Origin: Paenibacillus sp. ACRRY | GTDB lineage: Bacteria; Bacillota; Bacilli; Paenibacillales; Paenibacillaceae | Reading direction: 5' to 3' | Assembly (NCBI RefSeq): GCF_022346995.1 | Contig: NZ_JAKRNM010000005.1 | Span: 62,001-126,000, forward strand | DNA length: 64,000 nucleotides | Shown here: piece by piece, positions 8,749 to 18,072 of the stretch | How the letters are laid out: every line of letters starts with the position of its first letter | How positions within the stretch are numbered: position 1 is the stretch's first letter | The notes under the pieces: generated by a model | Seen by the model: only the letters and a program-made list of their open reading frames with translations | Told to the model about the DNA's origin: nothing | Database searches by the model: none | Program-made: the position numbers and the translations under genes

Positions 8749-9789
8749 TTATCCACTATGCCGGCTATATTGCTCCCGAATGAGGACATCAGCCATAATC
8801 AGCTTTTTCTCCACATTACTTTCGGGGTTTATAATCCGCCATAACATCTGGTCCACTGCACGTGCACCGATTAGTTCCTTGTTCACATTGACCGTGGCAA
8901 GCACGGGAATATTGTCGTACGTGTTATCAAAACCGGTGACAACACATTGTTCTGGTACGCTAATCCCCATGCTCTCCAGTGCTTCAATGGTGTAGAGGGC
9001 GAAGAAGTCATTGGCACATACAAACACCTCTGGCAAGTTCGCTTCATGGACCACAGAGGTAAATGTTTGCCGGAAATCATCAACCGCAGGACTGCACAAT
9101 TCAGGTATTTGATTCATCTCTATCCCGTTACCCATAAGCACAGAGCTGTAAGCAATCCAACGTTCATAAAAGCTGTGGGCGTCACTGGTGTTTCCAACAA
9201 ATTGAAAGCTTTTGAACCCCTTACGAAGGAGATATAGCATAATTTCACGCATGGAAGCAAAGTTATCCGTAAAAATGCTGTCACTGTGGAAGACTGGATC
9301 GAGATGATCCACCATAACAACAGGTATTCCCAGACGTTTAATTTCTAGCAAAATGGGTGTCGTAATCGAACCGACTGTAATAATGCCCCGAATGGCATCG
9401 GGATTCAGCAGTGTAAATAATTGATCTGTAGAAGGCTCCGTCAGAGTGAGGATATTAAACCCTTTCTGGTTCAGTCTGGCTGATATCCCGTTAAAGATAG
9501 GACCCCAGTAGACAGATTCCTGGTTCTGATAACGGACATTGGGAAACAGAATGAGAATCGTTCCGCTCCACCGTATGTTTTGAGGGTCGTGAAGTTCATT
9601 GCTGTTGTTCATATCGCCAGATAACAGGCTATTATCTTTGAAATATCCAAGTTTGCCAGCGGCCTTGAGGATGATATCACGTGTTTGGTCGCTCACACCG
9701 GATTTACCCGAGAGCGCACGTGAAACCGCAAATTTTGACAGACCCGTAAAATGTGCAATTTCCTGAATTGTTACCTTCGTCTTCATCAT
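8749..9789 (-). CDS. LacI-family transcriptional regulator
   Basis: A 346-residue protein starting at an ATG with AAGGATGG just upstream. The N-terminus (about 5-50) is a LacI helix-turn-helix with hinge: VTIQEIAHFTGLSKFAVSRA then LSGKSGVS. Residues about 75-340 form the periplasmic-binding-type sugar-sensing domain. It is transcribed away from the mannan/sugar operon that begins at 10308, so it is most likely the local regulator responding to an imported sugar. The sugar cannot be read from the sequence. Confidence 0.9.
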   Translation of the reverse strand: MMKTKVTIQEIAHFTGLSKFAVSRALSGKSGVSDQTRDIILKAAGKLGYFKDNSLLSGDMNNSNELHDPQNIRWSGTILILFPNVRYQNQESVYWGPIFNGISARLNQKGFNILTLTEPSTDQLFTLLNPDAIRGIITVGSITTPILLEIKRLGIPVVMVDHLDPVFHSDSIFTDNFASMREIMLYLLRKGFKSFQFVGNTSDAHSFYERWIAYSSVLMGNGIEMNQIPELCSPAVDDFRQTFTSVVHEANLPEVFVCANDFFALYTIEALESMGISVPEQCVVTGFDNTYDNIPVLATVNVNKELIGARAVDQMLWRIINPESNVEKKLIMADVLIREQYSRHSG

Positions 9790-9992
9790 ACCATCCTTAC
9801 ATTCTTAGTTCTGCCGTATTCTTGACCATGTAGCATGAAACTGATTCCAGTATATCATGATATATTTCCTCTAATCTAATAACGGATGCAGAATAAAAAA
9901 TGTTAGTGATTCTATCGTTGTGGGTGGGCCTTAAACGGGAATGATGAAGCTTGGTAAGAGAAAAGCTCAGAATATGTCATTGGATATTATTC

Positions 9993-10019
9993 ATTTGTTA
10001 TTTAATTAAAATAACAAAT
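9993..10019. promoter_or_regulatory. Candidate operator palindrome
   Basis: A 27-base near-perfect palindrome with 11-bp arms, centred at 10006: ATTTGTTATTT on the left and AAATAACAAAT on the right. The 14-base half TTAAAATAACAAAT (10006-10019) recurs exactly at 10201-10214, downstream of the promoter. It is a candidate site for the adjacent LacI-type regulator, although it lacks the usual central CG of that family. Confidence 0.5.
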
Positions 10020-10149
10020 TTTAACGATTTAGAAATCGCGAAACAAAGGTTAGGAGAGGGATTGATTTTCGAAATATGCTTATAAACAACAGTTTTCAAG
10101 GGTTATATCAGCATCTTATCAGATAAATTAGAAAATGTTAACAATAAAA

Positions 10150-10163
10150 TGTTGACGCTTACA
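10150..10163 (+). promoter_or_regulatory. Candidate catabolite-responsive element (cre)
   Basis: TGTTGACGCTTACA matches the cre consensus TGNAANCGNWNNCW at all but two positions. It overlaps the -35 box, where CcpA binding would repress the sugar operon when a preferred carbon source is present. Confidence 0.45.
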
Positions 10164-10180
10164 TTTTGCTGTGTTAAATT
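10152..10180 (+). promoter_or_regulatory. Sigma-A-type promoter of the mannan operon
   Basis: TTGACG (10152-10157), a 17-base spacer, then TAAATT (10175-10180). It is the best promoter match between the regulator and the first binding-protein gene, about 130 bases before the start codon. Confidence 0.55.
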
Positions 10181-10182
10181 TT

Positions 10183-10214
10183 GTTTGTTCAAACCAAACG
10201 TTAAAATAACAAAT
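10183..10214 (+). promoter_or_regulatory. Operator-like repeats just downstream of the promoter
   Basis: GTTTG-TT-CAAAC (10183-10194) is a perfect short inverted repeat at the likely transcription start. It is followed by TTAAAATAACAAAT (10201-10214), an exact copy of half of the 9993-10019 palindrome. The position suits repressor binding, possibly with looping to the upstream copy. Confidence 0.4.
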
Positions 10215-10307
10215 GGTGGTGGTGTGCTGATTTCATTAGGTGAGTGAGTGCTAGTAGTTTGATATGACCATTTCAGGCATACACATTCGGGGAGGTTGTA
10301 AAAAAAC

Positions 10308-11696
10308 ATGATTAGAAAATGGAACGTTCTGCCGCTGATGTTACTGGCTGTGATGCTTTTTGTATCCGCTTGCAGCGGAGGTGGGACAGCACAAAATGGC
10401 ACGGATTCAGAGGGGACGGTCAATTCGGGCACGACAACCGAAACCGCCGAGACAGAGACAGAGACAGAAGGTGGGGCCGAAGAAGTTGCGGCAGATATAC
10501 CCGATCTGGGTGGACGTGTCATCAAGGTTGCTGCCTGGTGGGATCTGACGCCAGCGGGGGAGACCGCATCGGATAAGGCCCGTCTCGATAAGATTGCTGA
10601 AGTTGAGAAAAAATATAACGTGAAAATCGAGTTTGTTAATGTCCCATTTGAAGAGTACATGAATAAATTCACCACGACTGCGCTGGCTGGCGAGCCATTC
10701 GCAGACATCGTTCAGATGGAATACAAGTCCGCACTTCCCGCCATCCTCAAAGGGCAGCTACTGCCGATCTCCGAATTCACCACAGCTGAGAACAACATCA
10801 ATCAGGAAGCAAACCTAATCACCAAATTTCCCGCCATCGCGGGCGAATACTACTCATTCGATAATCCGATCAGCATCGGTCTGGGACTTCACTATAACCG
10901 CGACCTCTTCAAAAAAATGTCGCTGCCTGATCCACAAGAGCTCTATAACCAAGGCGAGTGGAATTGGGATAAATTCATGGAACTGGCCAAACAGGCAACG
11001 AAAGATACGGATAACGACGGCAAAATTGACGTATACGGATTCTCCGGCTGGCCGATTGACGTGCTTCGTCACCTTACCGCTGCCAATGGTGGCACGATCG
11101 TAGATGACGAAAATTCAAAAGAAGGATTGTCCGATCCCAAAACTATTGAGGCTGCCGAATTTGTTAAACGCCTGTATAACGTGGAGAATGTCGTGAAGGT
11201 CAAAACAGGCGACAAAACCAACTGGGAGGAAAGCAACACATTCAAGGATGGAGACGTTGCTTTATTCACCGCTGCTGAATGGCAGCTTGGTGATATCACC
11301 TTCGCTGCTGGTGTTGTTCCCATTCCGAACGGACCTCAGGGCAGCAAGGATGTGACGTACGCCAACAACGCAGCCTCAGCGAAATTCATTCCCAAAGGTG
11401 TAGAAGATCCTAAGATTGTCTACCAGATTTATGAAGAGACCTATGATATCCCGCAGATTGAAGAGTATCCGGGTCAGGATTACCTAGAGAGCCGCTATAC
11501 CGACGAGAAGGACATTGCCATGATTCGTGAGCATATTGCCGGAACGGGACGTATCCTGCTCGATGATGCCTACGCAGGGTATCCAATCGGAGATTATGTG
11601 AACGACATCATCAAAAATAACGCGTCCGTTACTGCGACAGCTGAGAAATATAAGGCCCAGGCACAAGCTGCAGTTGATAAACTTGGCAAGCAATAA
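10308..11696 (+). CDS. Sugar ABC transporter substrate-binding lipoprotein
   Basis: A 462-residue secreted lipoprotein. The signal peptide ends in the lipobox VSAC with lipidated Cys22, followed by an acidic Thr/Glu-rich linker to about residue 65. Residues about 68-460 form a family-1 extracellular solute-binding protein that captures an oligosaccharide for the permeases. GGGGAGG precedes the ATG. It is the first gene of a long operon that also encodes a second binding protein, so it may serve the permease pair at 21270-23210. No ATPase is encoded nearby; such systems usually share an MsmK/MsmX-type ATPase encoded elsewhere. Confidence 0.9.
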   Translation: MIRKWNVLPLMLLAVMLFVSACSGGGTAQNGTDSEGTVNSGTTTETAETETETEGGAEEVAADIPDLGGRVIKVAAWWDLTPAGETASDKARLDKIAEVEKKYNVKIEFVNVPFEEYMNKFTTTALAGEPFADIVQMEYKSALPAILKGQLLPISEFTTAENNINQEANLITKFPAIAGEYYSFDNPISIGLGLHYNRDLFKKMSLPDPQELYNQGEWNWDKFMELAKQATKDTDNDGKIDVYGFSGWPIDVLRHLTAANGGTIVDDENSKEGLSDPKTIEAAEFVKRLYNVENVVKVKTGDKTNWEESNTFKDGDVALFTAAEWQLGDITFAAGVVPIPNGPQGSKDVTYANNAASAKFIPKGVEDPKIVYQIYEETYDIPQIEEYPGQDYLESRYTDEKDIAMIREHIAGTGRILLDDAYAGYPIGDYVNDIIKNNASVTATAEKYKAQAQAAVDKLGKQ

Positions 11697-11813
11697 CACC
11701 AGAAAGTGATTCAGAGAGGGGGTCCAGTGCCTGTAATCATGCACGAAACCCCGTTTTTCTGAATTCTAACCAGGGTGTTGCTGTCATCAGCCTTGATGAG
11801 GAGGACTCGTAGA

Positions 11814-14741
11814 ATGGCTGGAATTCTACAACGAAACCAATGGATCCTGCCTACTGTAATCGTAGCGGCTGCAGCCGGCATTTTGCTGTATTTCGCCTCT
11901 GGTACGGATGTAGAGAGTGCAGATGTCCCACCTGGTAGTCTGCCAACTATTGAGGTGGATGCGATCTTGCAGCAGACGAGGCAGAAGAAGGGATATGAGC
12001 AATATTTAATTCAAGCAGGTGAGGCATTGCGACCAGAGGTGGATATCACCATTGAAGTGGAGGACTACATACGAGCTGAAGGTGAAGAGGTCCGCACACT
12101 GATCGATTATGAAGGCAAGGAAGGGGTCTCCTTGTATACCGGCGAGACAGGAGAGGTCGATTGGGTTGTCAATGTGCCGGAAACCGGAATGTACAATCTC
12201 TCGGCAGAGTATTTTCCGGTAGAAGGCAAAAGTTCCGCGATTGAGCGTGCGCTATATATTGACGGTGAACTTCCATTTGCGGAAGCCGCCTATTTGCAAT
12301 TCGACCGGGTATGGGGCAGTGAGAAAGAAGTCGCTGAGCAGGATAATCAGGGGAATGATCTTCGTCCGAAGCAGGTGGAGAAACCCCGCTGGATGGAAGA
12401 GACGTTCCAGGATTCAGATGGGTACGAACAGGCACCATTTAAGTTTTTTCTTGAAAAAGGGGAACACACCCTAACGCTGAAATCATCGCGTGAACCGATG
12501 GTCATTCGATCCTTGCGCCTCTTTAATGAGAAGACAGCCCTTCCTTATGCAGAAACCACAGGGGCACAGCAGACGGATTCTTCCGGGCAGCCGAAAGATG
12601 TACTCATTCGGATTGAAGGAGAAGCGGCGATTGCCAAATCTTCACCAACGTTATACCCGACCAGCGAAAGATCAAGTTCAGCGGTATTCCCTTATAGTGC
12701 TTCCCAGGTGCGCGTCAATACGATCGGTGGCTACAACTGGCGTCTGCCGGGACAGTGGATTGAGTGGGAGGTAGATGTACCGGAGAGTGGACTTTATCAT
12801 ATCGGCTTTACCGCACAGCAGAATTTCGTCAAAGGCATCTATTCCACGCGCAAACTGACCATTGATGGTGAAGTGCCATTTGCTGAGATGGCGAAAGCAT
12901 CTTTTCGTTACCAAAGCGACTATCGCGTGGATGTGATGGGAGGGAAGGAACCCTACAAGTTTCAGCTGGAAAAAGGCAAACATGTCATAAGGCTGGAGAA
13001 CAGCCTTGGTGACTTCGCGCCGCTCATCCGCAATGTAGAGGACAGTCTGTATAACCTGAACTCCATGTACCGGCGAATTCTGATGATCACAGGCACGAAG
13101 CCGGATGAATTCCGGGATTACCGAGTGGAGAAGCAGATTCCGAACCTGCTGGAGGTATTTGCCGGGGAGAGTAAACGACTCAAGGACGTGGCAGCGCAGC
13201 TTCGCCTTCTGTCTGGCCAGTCCAGTGATCAGGAAGCGTTGATCAAGACGATGGCGCAACAGTTGGACGAGATGATTGGCAAGCCGGATACCATTCCAAG
13301 ACGGCTTGCAGCTTACAAGACCAATACGGGTGGTCTCGGAACATGGGTACAGCAGGCACGGGAGCAGCCGCTTGAAATTGACGCTCTGTATGTCACGTCC
13401 ATCGACAGCAGCATTCCTCATAAAGGGATGGGAGCACTGGCGAAGGTCGGCCATGAAGCGAAGACATTCTATCATTCGTTCTTCATTGACTATAACCAAA
13501 TCGGCAATGTTGCCACTTCGGAAGACCAGCGTACGGTGACGGTTTGGATTGGCAGTGGACGTGACCAGGCCAATACGATGAAGGCAATGATTGATGAGAC
13601 CTTTACGCCGGAGAGCGGCATTAATGTCAATCTGAAGCTGGTCAACATGGGGACGTTATTGCCGGCTACCTTGTCCGGTGAAGGGCCAGATGTAGCGATG
13701 CAGATCGGCAATGATCTGCCGGTAAACTTTGCTATGAGGAACTCGGCTGTGGATCTGACGAAGTTCGCTGACTATTCCTCGGTGGAACAGGAGTTCAGGG
13801 AAAGTGCCATCATCCCCTATGTCTATGATTCAGGTGTGTATGCCCTACCGGAAACACAGACCTTTAATATGCTCTTTTACCGGAAAGACGTGCTCGCAGA
13901 ACTGGGACTTGAAGTCCCTCAAACGTGGGAAGACGTCGAGAGCCTACTGGCCATATTGAGCAAAAACCATATGGAATTTGGCATGCCGGTTGTAACTCAG
14001 GCCAATATGCAGGGTGTCAACATTCCGCCCAACTCGCAGTACGCAACCATGCTTCTACAGAATGGGGGATCCTTCTATCGCAATGATGGCAAGGAATCCG
14101 ATCTGGATTCTCGTATCGGGATCGAGACATTCAAGCAGTGGACAGAATTCTATACCGATTACAAGCTGGAGCGGGAATATGATTTTGCCAACCGCTTCAG
14201 AACAGGGCAGATGCCGATCGGCTTGACGGATTACACGATGTATAACCAGCTATCCGTATTTGCACCGGAGATTCGCGGACTATGGGGCTTCGTTCCTGTT
14301 CCGGGTACGGTACAGGCGGATGGAACATTGAATCGCGATGTGCCTGGCGGGGGCAGTGCAGTCATGATGCTGGAGAGCGCTAAGGACCAGGAAGCCGCGT
14401 GGGAGTTCATGAAATGGTGGACCAGCACGCCGGTACAGGCTGAATTCGGCCGTGAGATGGAAGGACTGATGGGCGCTGCTGCGCGTTATCCAACGGCCAA
14501 CATCAAGGCGCTTGATTCATTGCCGTGGCCAGCTGAGGATTATGCCAATCTTAAGGCACAATTCGAAACGGTGAAGGGAATTCCCGAAGTGCCAGGCGGT
14601 TATTTTACTGGGCGCCATTTGTTCAATGCCTTTTACAAAACGGTGGTTGGTCAAGTGGAAGCCAGAGAATCCATTATGGACTACACCCAGTATATTCAGG
14701 ACGAGATTCGGATCAAACGTAATGAATTTGGTCTTCCGTAA
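11814..14741 (+). CDS. Membrane-anchored substrate-binding protein fused to carbohydrate-binding-like domains
   Basis: A 975-residue protein starting at the ATG at 11814, with GAGGAGG 9 bases upstream. One membrane segment (about 8-30) has no lipobox, so it is anchored rather than lipidated. Two beta-sandwich domains follow, about residues 75-240 and 265-410. Both share an EVED/IEGE opening, a WEVDVPESGLY-like strand and a LEKGKH motif, as in CBM35-like modules. A helical linker leads to a family-1 solute-binding domain from about residue 590 to the end. The permease genes at 14760 and 15731 follow directly. It probably both holds polysaccharide at the membrane and hands oligosaccharide to the transporter. 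Confidence 0.8.
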   Translation: MAGILQRNQWILPTVIVAAAAGILLYFASGTDVESADVPPGSLPTIEVDAILQQTRQKKGYEQYLIQAGEALRPEVDITIEVEDYIRAEGEEVRTLIDYEGKEGVSLYTGETGEVDWVVNVPETGMYNLSAEYFPVEGKSSAIERALYIDGELPFAEAAYLQFDRVWGSEKEVAEQDNQGNDLRPKQVEKPRWMEETFQDSDGYEQAPFKFFLEKGEHTLTLKSSREPMVIRSLRLFNEKTALPYAETTGAQQTDSSGQPKDVLIRIEGEAAIAKSSPTLYPTSERSSSAVFPYSASQVRVNTIGGYNWRLPGQWIEWEVDVPESGLYHIGFTAQQNFVKGIYSTRKLTIDGEVPFAEMAKASFRYQSDYRVDVMGGKEPYKFQLEKGKHVIRLENSLGDFAPLIRNVEDSLYNLNSMYRRILMITGTKPDEFRDYRVEKQIPNLLEVFAGESKRLKDVAAQLRLLSGQSSDQEALIKTMAQQLDEMIGKPDTIPRRLAAYKTNTGGLGTWVQQAREQPLEIDALYVTSIDSSIPHKGMGALAKVGHEAKTFYHSFFIDYNQIGNVATSEDQRTVTVWIGSGRDQANTMKAMIDETFTPESGINVNLKLVNMGTLLPATLSGEGPDVAMQIGNDLPVNFAMRNSAVDLTKFADYSSVEQEFRESAIIPYVYDSGVYALPETQTFNMLFYRKDVLAELGLEVPQTWEDVESLLAILSKNHMEFGMPVVTQANMQGVNIPPNSQYATMLLQNGGSFYRNDGKESDLDSRIGIETFKQWTEFYTDYKLEREYDFANRFRTGQMPIGLTDYTMYNQLSVFAPEIRGLWGFVPVPGTVQADGTLNRDVPGGGSAVMMLESAKDQEAAWEFMKWWTSTPVQAEFGREMEGLMGAAARYPTANIKALDSLPWPAEDYANLKAQFETVKGIPEVPGGYFTGRHLFNAFYKTVVGQVEARESIMDYTQYIQDEIRIKRNEFGLP

Positions 14742-14759
14742 GCAGAGGGAGGGTTAACA

Positions 14760-15728
14760 GTGTCACAAATATCACTCCGAGACGGTCAACACAGTCCTCC
14801 TGAGAAGGCTTCAAGGATGGGCATGAAATCATGGTGGAGCTGGAAGCTCCAGGAGATGAAAGCCAGCAAGCATTCCTACGTCCTGCTAGCTCCCTACATG
14901 ATTCTGTTCACCATGTTTACCGTGATCCCGGTTGTTATCTCAATCATACTCAGCTTTACCTATTTCAACATGCTGGAGTTTCCGCGATTTATTGGCTGGC
15001 AGAACTATACTCGGCTGTTTTTGGAGGATGACGTATTCCTGATTGCCATCAAGAACACGCTGCTGTTTGCCATTATTACCGGACCCATCAGTTATATTGC
15101 CTGCTTCGTGTTTGCCTGGATCATTAATGAATTGACGCCCAAATGGAGGGCATTCATGACATTGATCTTCTACGCGCCATCCATTTCCGGAAATGTCTAC
15201 TTTATCTGGTTGATGATCTTCTCGGGCGATCGTTATGGCATCGCCAATGGATTATTGATCCGATGGGGCTTCCTGCTGGAGCCGATTCAGTGGCTGAAGA
15301 CGGAGGCGTACATTATGCCTATCCTTATCCTCGTGCAGCTGTGGCTGAGCTTGGGTACAGGGTTTCTGGCATTCATCGCTGGTTTACAAACGGTTGACCG
15401 GACGTTATATGAAGCAGGTGCGGTAGACGGGGTCAAAAATCGCTGGCAGGAGCTCTGGTATATTACTTTGCCTTCCATGCGGCCGCAGCTGATGTTCGGT
15501 GCAGTCATTCAACTGACCACCTCGTTTGCCGTGGCGGACGTCTCCATAGCTCTGGCTGGGTTTCCAAGCGTGAACTATGCGGCAGAGACGGTGGTCACTC
15601 ACCTGATCGACTTTGGTACAACACGGTTTGAGATGGGTTACGCTTCGGCGATTGCCACCGTACTTTTCATGATTATGGTAGGTACCAACTTACTGGTACA
15701 GAAATTGCTGCGAAGGGTGGGAGAATAA
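14760..15728 (+). CDS. Sugar ABC transporter permease (MalF type)
   Basis: A 322-residue membrane protein with about six transmembrane helices after a polar N-terminus of about 35 residues. The EAA loop that contacts the ATPase is present (EAGAVDGVKNRWQELWYITL). The start is GTG with GGGAGGG upstream. It lies 18 bases after the large anchored binding protein and 2 bases before the partner permease, with which it should form the channel. Confidence 0.92.
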   Translation: MSQISLRDGQHSPPEKASRMGMKSWWSWKLQEMKASKHSYVLLAPYMILFTMFTVIPVVISIILSFTYFNMLEFPRFIGWQNYTRLFLEDDVFLIAIKNTLLFAIITGPISYIACFVFAWIINELTPKWRAFMTLIFYAPSISGNVYFIWLMIFSGDRYGIANGLLIRWGFLLEPIQWLKTEAYIMPILILVQLWLSLGTGFLAFIAGLQTVDRTLYEAGAVDGVKNRWQELWYITLPSMRPQLMFGAVIQLTTSFAVADVSIALAGFPSVNYAAETVVTHLIDFGTTRFEMGYASAIATVLFMIMVGTNLLVQKLLRRVGE

Positions 15729-15730
15729 CT

Positions 15731-16594
15731 ATGGCTGCAATTGCGACAGGAAAAAAGCGGGTGAATCGATCGTTATCCGGCAGTCTCTCCCTGTTTGCCC
15801 TTTTGCTCGTATTTGGTGCCTTCATGGTACTGCCGCTGATCTATGCAATCAACAATGCCTTCAAACCGCTGGATGAGATTTTTACCTTTCCACCGACGCT
15901 TTTTGTCAAAAATCCAACGTTCAGCAATTTTACGGATTTGCTGAATCTGCTGAGCGACTCGTGGGTGCCCTTCTCACGATATATATTCAATACCGTATTT
16001 ATTACGGGCATTGGTATTGTGGGTCATGTGCTCTTGGCTTCAGCAGCGGCTTATCCACTTGCCAAGCATAAATTTCCGGGGAAAGTGTTCATGTTCCAGG
16101 TGGTTGTGCTATCGCTCATGTTTACCCCTGCCGTAACAGCAATTCCCAATTATATGATCATGTCTTGGCTCGGCTGGATCGACACGTATTGGGCCGTTAT
16201 TATTCCGGCATTCGCCTATTCACTTGGTCTGTATCTGATGAAGCAGTTCATGGAGCAGATTCCGGATGCCCTGCTGGAAGCAGCGAAGATTGATGGTGCG
16301 AGTGAATACCGGATCTTCTGGTCGATTGTGATGCCGAACGTGAAGCCAGCCTGGCTGACCTTGATTATCCTGCTGTTCCAGATGTTATGGGGCAGTGACG
16401 GCAATGGCTACATTTACAGCGAGCAGCTCAAGACACTACATTACGCAGCAGGACAGATTATTCAAGGCGGAATATCCCGGGCAGGAGCAGGTGCTGCGGT
16501 GGCACTTATTCTGATGAGTGTGCCGATTACACTGTTTATTTTCTCGCAGAGCCGCATTATTGAGACGATGGCGAGCTCGGGCATGAAGGATTGA
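15731..16594 (+). CDS. Sugar ABC transporter permease (MalG type)
   Basis: A 287-residue protein with six predicted membrane helices and the MalG-type EAA motif (EAAKIDGASEYRIFWSIVMP). It partners the permease that ends just upstream. A position near 193 begins the cytoplasmic coupling loop. Spacing of 2 bases indicates translational coupling. Confidence 0.92.
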   Translation: MAAIATGKKRVNRSLSGSLSLFALLLVFGAFMVLPLIYAINNAFKPLDEIFTFPPTLFVKNPTFSNFTDLLNLLSDSWVPFSRYIFNTVFITGIGIVGHVLLASAAAYPLAKHKFPGKVFMFQVVVLSLMFTPAVTAIPNYMIMSWLGWIDTYWAVIIPAFAYSLGLYLMKQFMEQIPDALLEAAKIDGASEYRIFWSIVMPNVKPAWLTLIILLFQMLWGSDGNGYIYSEQLKTLHYAAGQIIQGGISRAGAGAAVALILMSVPITLFIFSQSRIIETMASSGMKD

Positions 16595-16605
16595 GGGGGA
16601 GCGAT

Positions 16606-18072
16606 ATGGCACGCACAGTGAAAAGATGGCTTGTTCTCCTGGCGGCAATATCCCTGCTGCTGGCGAATGCCGTGCCTGCGGCGGCTTCTTCGGCGCCGTA
16701 TGAGAGTTATAACTACAACTCGTGGAGAGAAGCCGTTCCTTCCCCGGATGCCTATCTGCCCAAGCGAACCATCTCGGGCAGCGATTTGGGCATCGGGGAG
16801 TTCAAGGATCCCGCTGATGTGAATGTATCTCCATCGGGTCAGATCTATATTTTGGATAGCGGGAACAGCCGAATTGTTATATTGGACGCTGAGTATAAGC
16901 TTCTTCAGGTCATGGACGGATTCACGAGAGAAGGCAGCAAGGAAACATTTGAGGCTCCAGGTGGACTGTTTGTGGATGAAGAGGAGCGAATCTATGTCGC
17001 AGATACAGGGAACAGTCGGGTCGTGATCCTGGATGCAGAGGGACAATTGGATCATATGATCCAGGCACCCGAGTCGGATGTTCTGGCGACGGATTTTCAA
17101 TTCCAGCCGCTGAAGTTGACGGTTGACCATGTGGGCCGGGTTTATGTAGTAGCTCAAGGCGTTTACGAAGGAATTATGCAGTTTGACGAGACGGGGAAGT
17201 TCATCGGATACGTCGGCACCAATAAGGTGGAGCGGGACTACGGCGAATATATTTGGCGCATGTTCTCCACCAAGGCCCAGCGGGCACAGATGGTCCTGTT
17301 TGTACCGACCGAGTTTTCGAGCGCGGATATCGACCATAAAGGGTTTGTCTACGCAACCAATATCGATCCTGGTTCGAATGAGCCGATCAAACGACTCAAT
17401 CCGTCCGGAGAAGATGTGCTGAAGCGGTTTGGTTATTTTGACGTCAAGGGAGACATCCGGTTCCGTAACAATACGGGGCCATCCAAGCTTATTGATGTGA
17501 AGGTGCTGGGCAACGGCATGTACAGTGTGCTGGACGCGACACAGAATCGCGTGTTCACTTACGACGACGAGGGTCATCTGCTCTACATTTATGGTGGCAA
17601 AGGAAATCAGGTAGGCACGCTCAAAACACCCGTTGCCATTGAGCAATCCGGCGATCACCAACTGGTTCTTGACCGTGGGAAGAGCAACCTGGTGGTCTAT
17701 GAGCCGACTCGGTTTGGAACAAACGTAAATGAGGCGGTTGCCCTTCATTATCAGGGTGAGGATACGGAAGCTGTACATATTTGGCAAGAAGTACTGAAGC
17801 TGAACGCCAATTATGATATTGCCTATATCGGGATTGGCAAATCCTTGCTCATGGAGAAGAAAAATAAGGAGGCTCTCGGTTACTTCGAGCTTGGGATGGA
17901 CCGCAAGAGTTATTCGGTTGCGTTCAAAAGGTACCGGCGGGAGATGATGAAGGAACATTTTGGCACGTTCCTGACTGCAGGTATTGCACTGATTTTCATT
18001 CTGATCCTGGCCCGGGTGGCGGTTAAATGGAGACGGAGGAGGCAGATTGACCGTGAAGCAGGATTACATTAA
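16606..18072 (+). CDS. Secreted, membrane-anchored NHL-repeat/TPR protein
   Basis: A 488-residue protein. The ATG at 16606 follows a GGGGGAG site; an in-frame TTG at 16591 would overlap the previous stop. It has a cleavable-looking signal peptide (1-28), NHL-type beta-propeller repeats (for example IYILDSGNSRIVILD and IYVADTGNSRVVILD), a TPR-like helical stretch at about 370-425, and a C-terminal membrane helix at about 445-468 followed by basic residues. The propeller should face outside. Role unknown; the setting suggests a scaffold or sensor for the polysaccharide transport machinery. Confidence 0.75.
   Translation: MARTVKRWLVLLAAISLLLANAVPAAASSAPYESYNYNSWREAVPSPDAYLPKRTISGSDLGIGEFKDPADVNVSPSGQIYILDSGNSRIVILDAEYKLLQVMDGFTREGSKETFEAPGGLFVDEEERIYVADTGNSRVVILDAEGQLDHMIQAPESDVLATDFQFQPLKLTVDHVGRVYVVAQGVYEGIMQFDETGKFIGYVGTNKVERDYGEYIWRMFSTKAQRAQMVLFVPTEFSSADIDHKGFVYATNIDPGSNEPIKRLNPSGEDVLKRFGYFDVKGDIRFRNNTGPSKLIDVKVLGNGMYSVLDATQNRVFTYDDEGHLLYIYGGKGNQVGTLKTPVAIEQSGDHQLVLDRGKSNLVVYEPTRFGTNVNEAVALHYQGEDTEAVHIWQEVLKLNANYDIAYIGIGKSLLMEKKNKEALGYFELGMDRKSYSVAFKRYRREMMKEHFGTFLTAGIALIFILILARVAVKWRRRRQIDREAGLH

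Larger units (their letters stand above)
9790..10307. other. 518-bp divergent control region
   Basis: AT-rich intergenic region between the LacI-type regulator and the sugar operon. It holds a long palindrome, a cre-like site, a sigma-A-type promoter and two further repeat motifs, each listed separately. No convincing small gene was found in it. Confidence 0.7.

Noticed and set aside
10103..10708. 201-codon minus-strand frame over the operon control region and binding protein
   Set aside because: Mirror-image frame of the lipoprotein signal and linker; it has low-complexity Ser/Val content and no family features.
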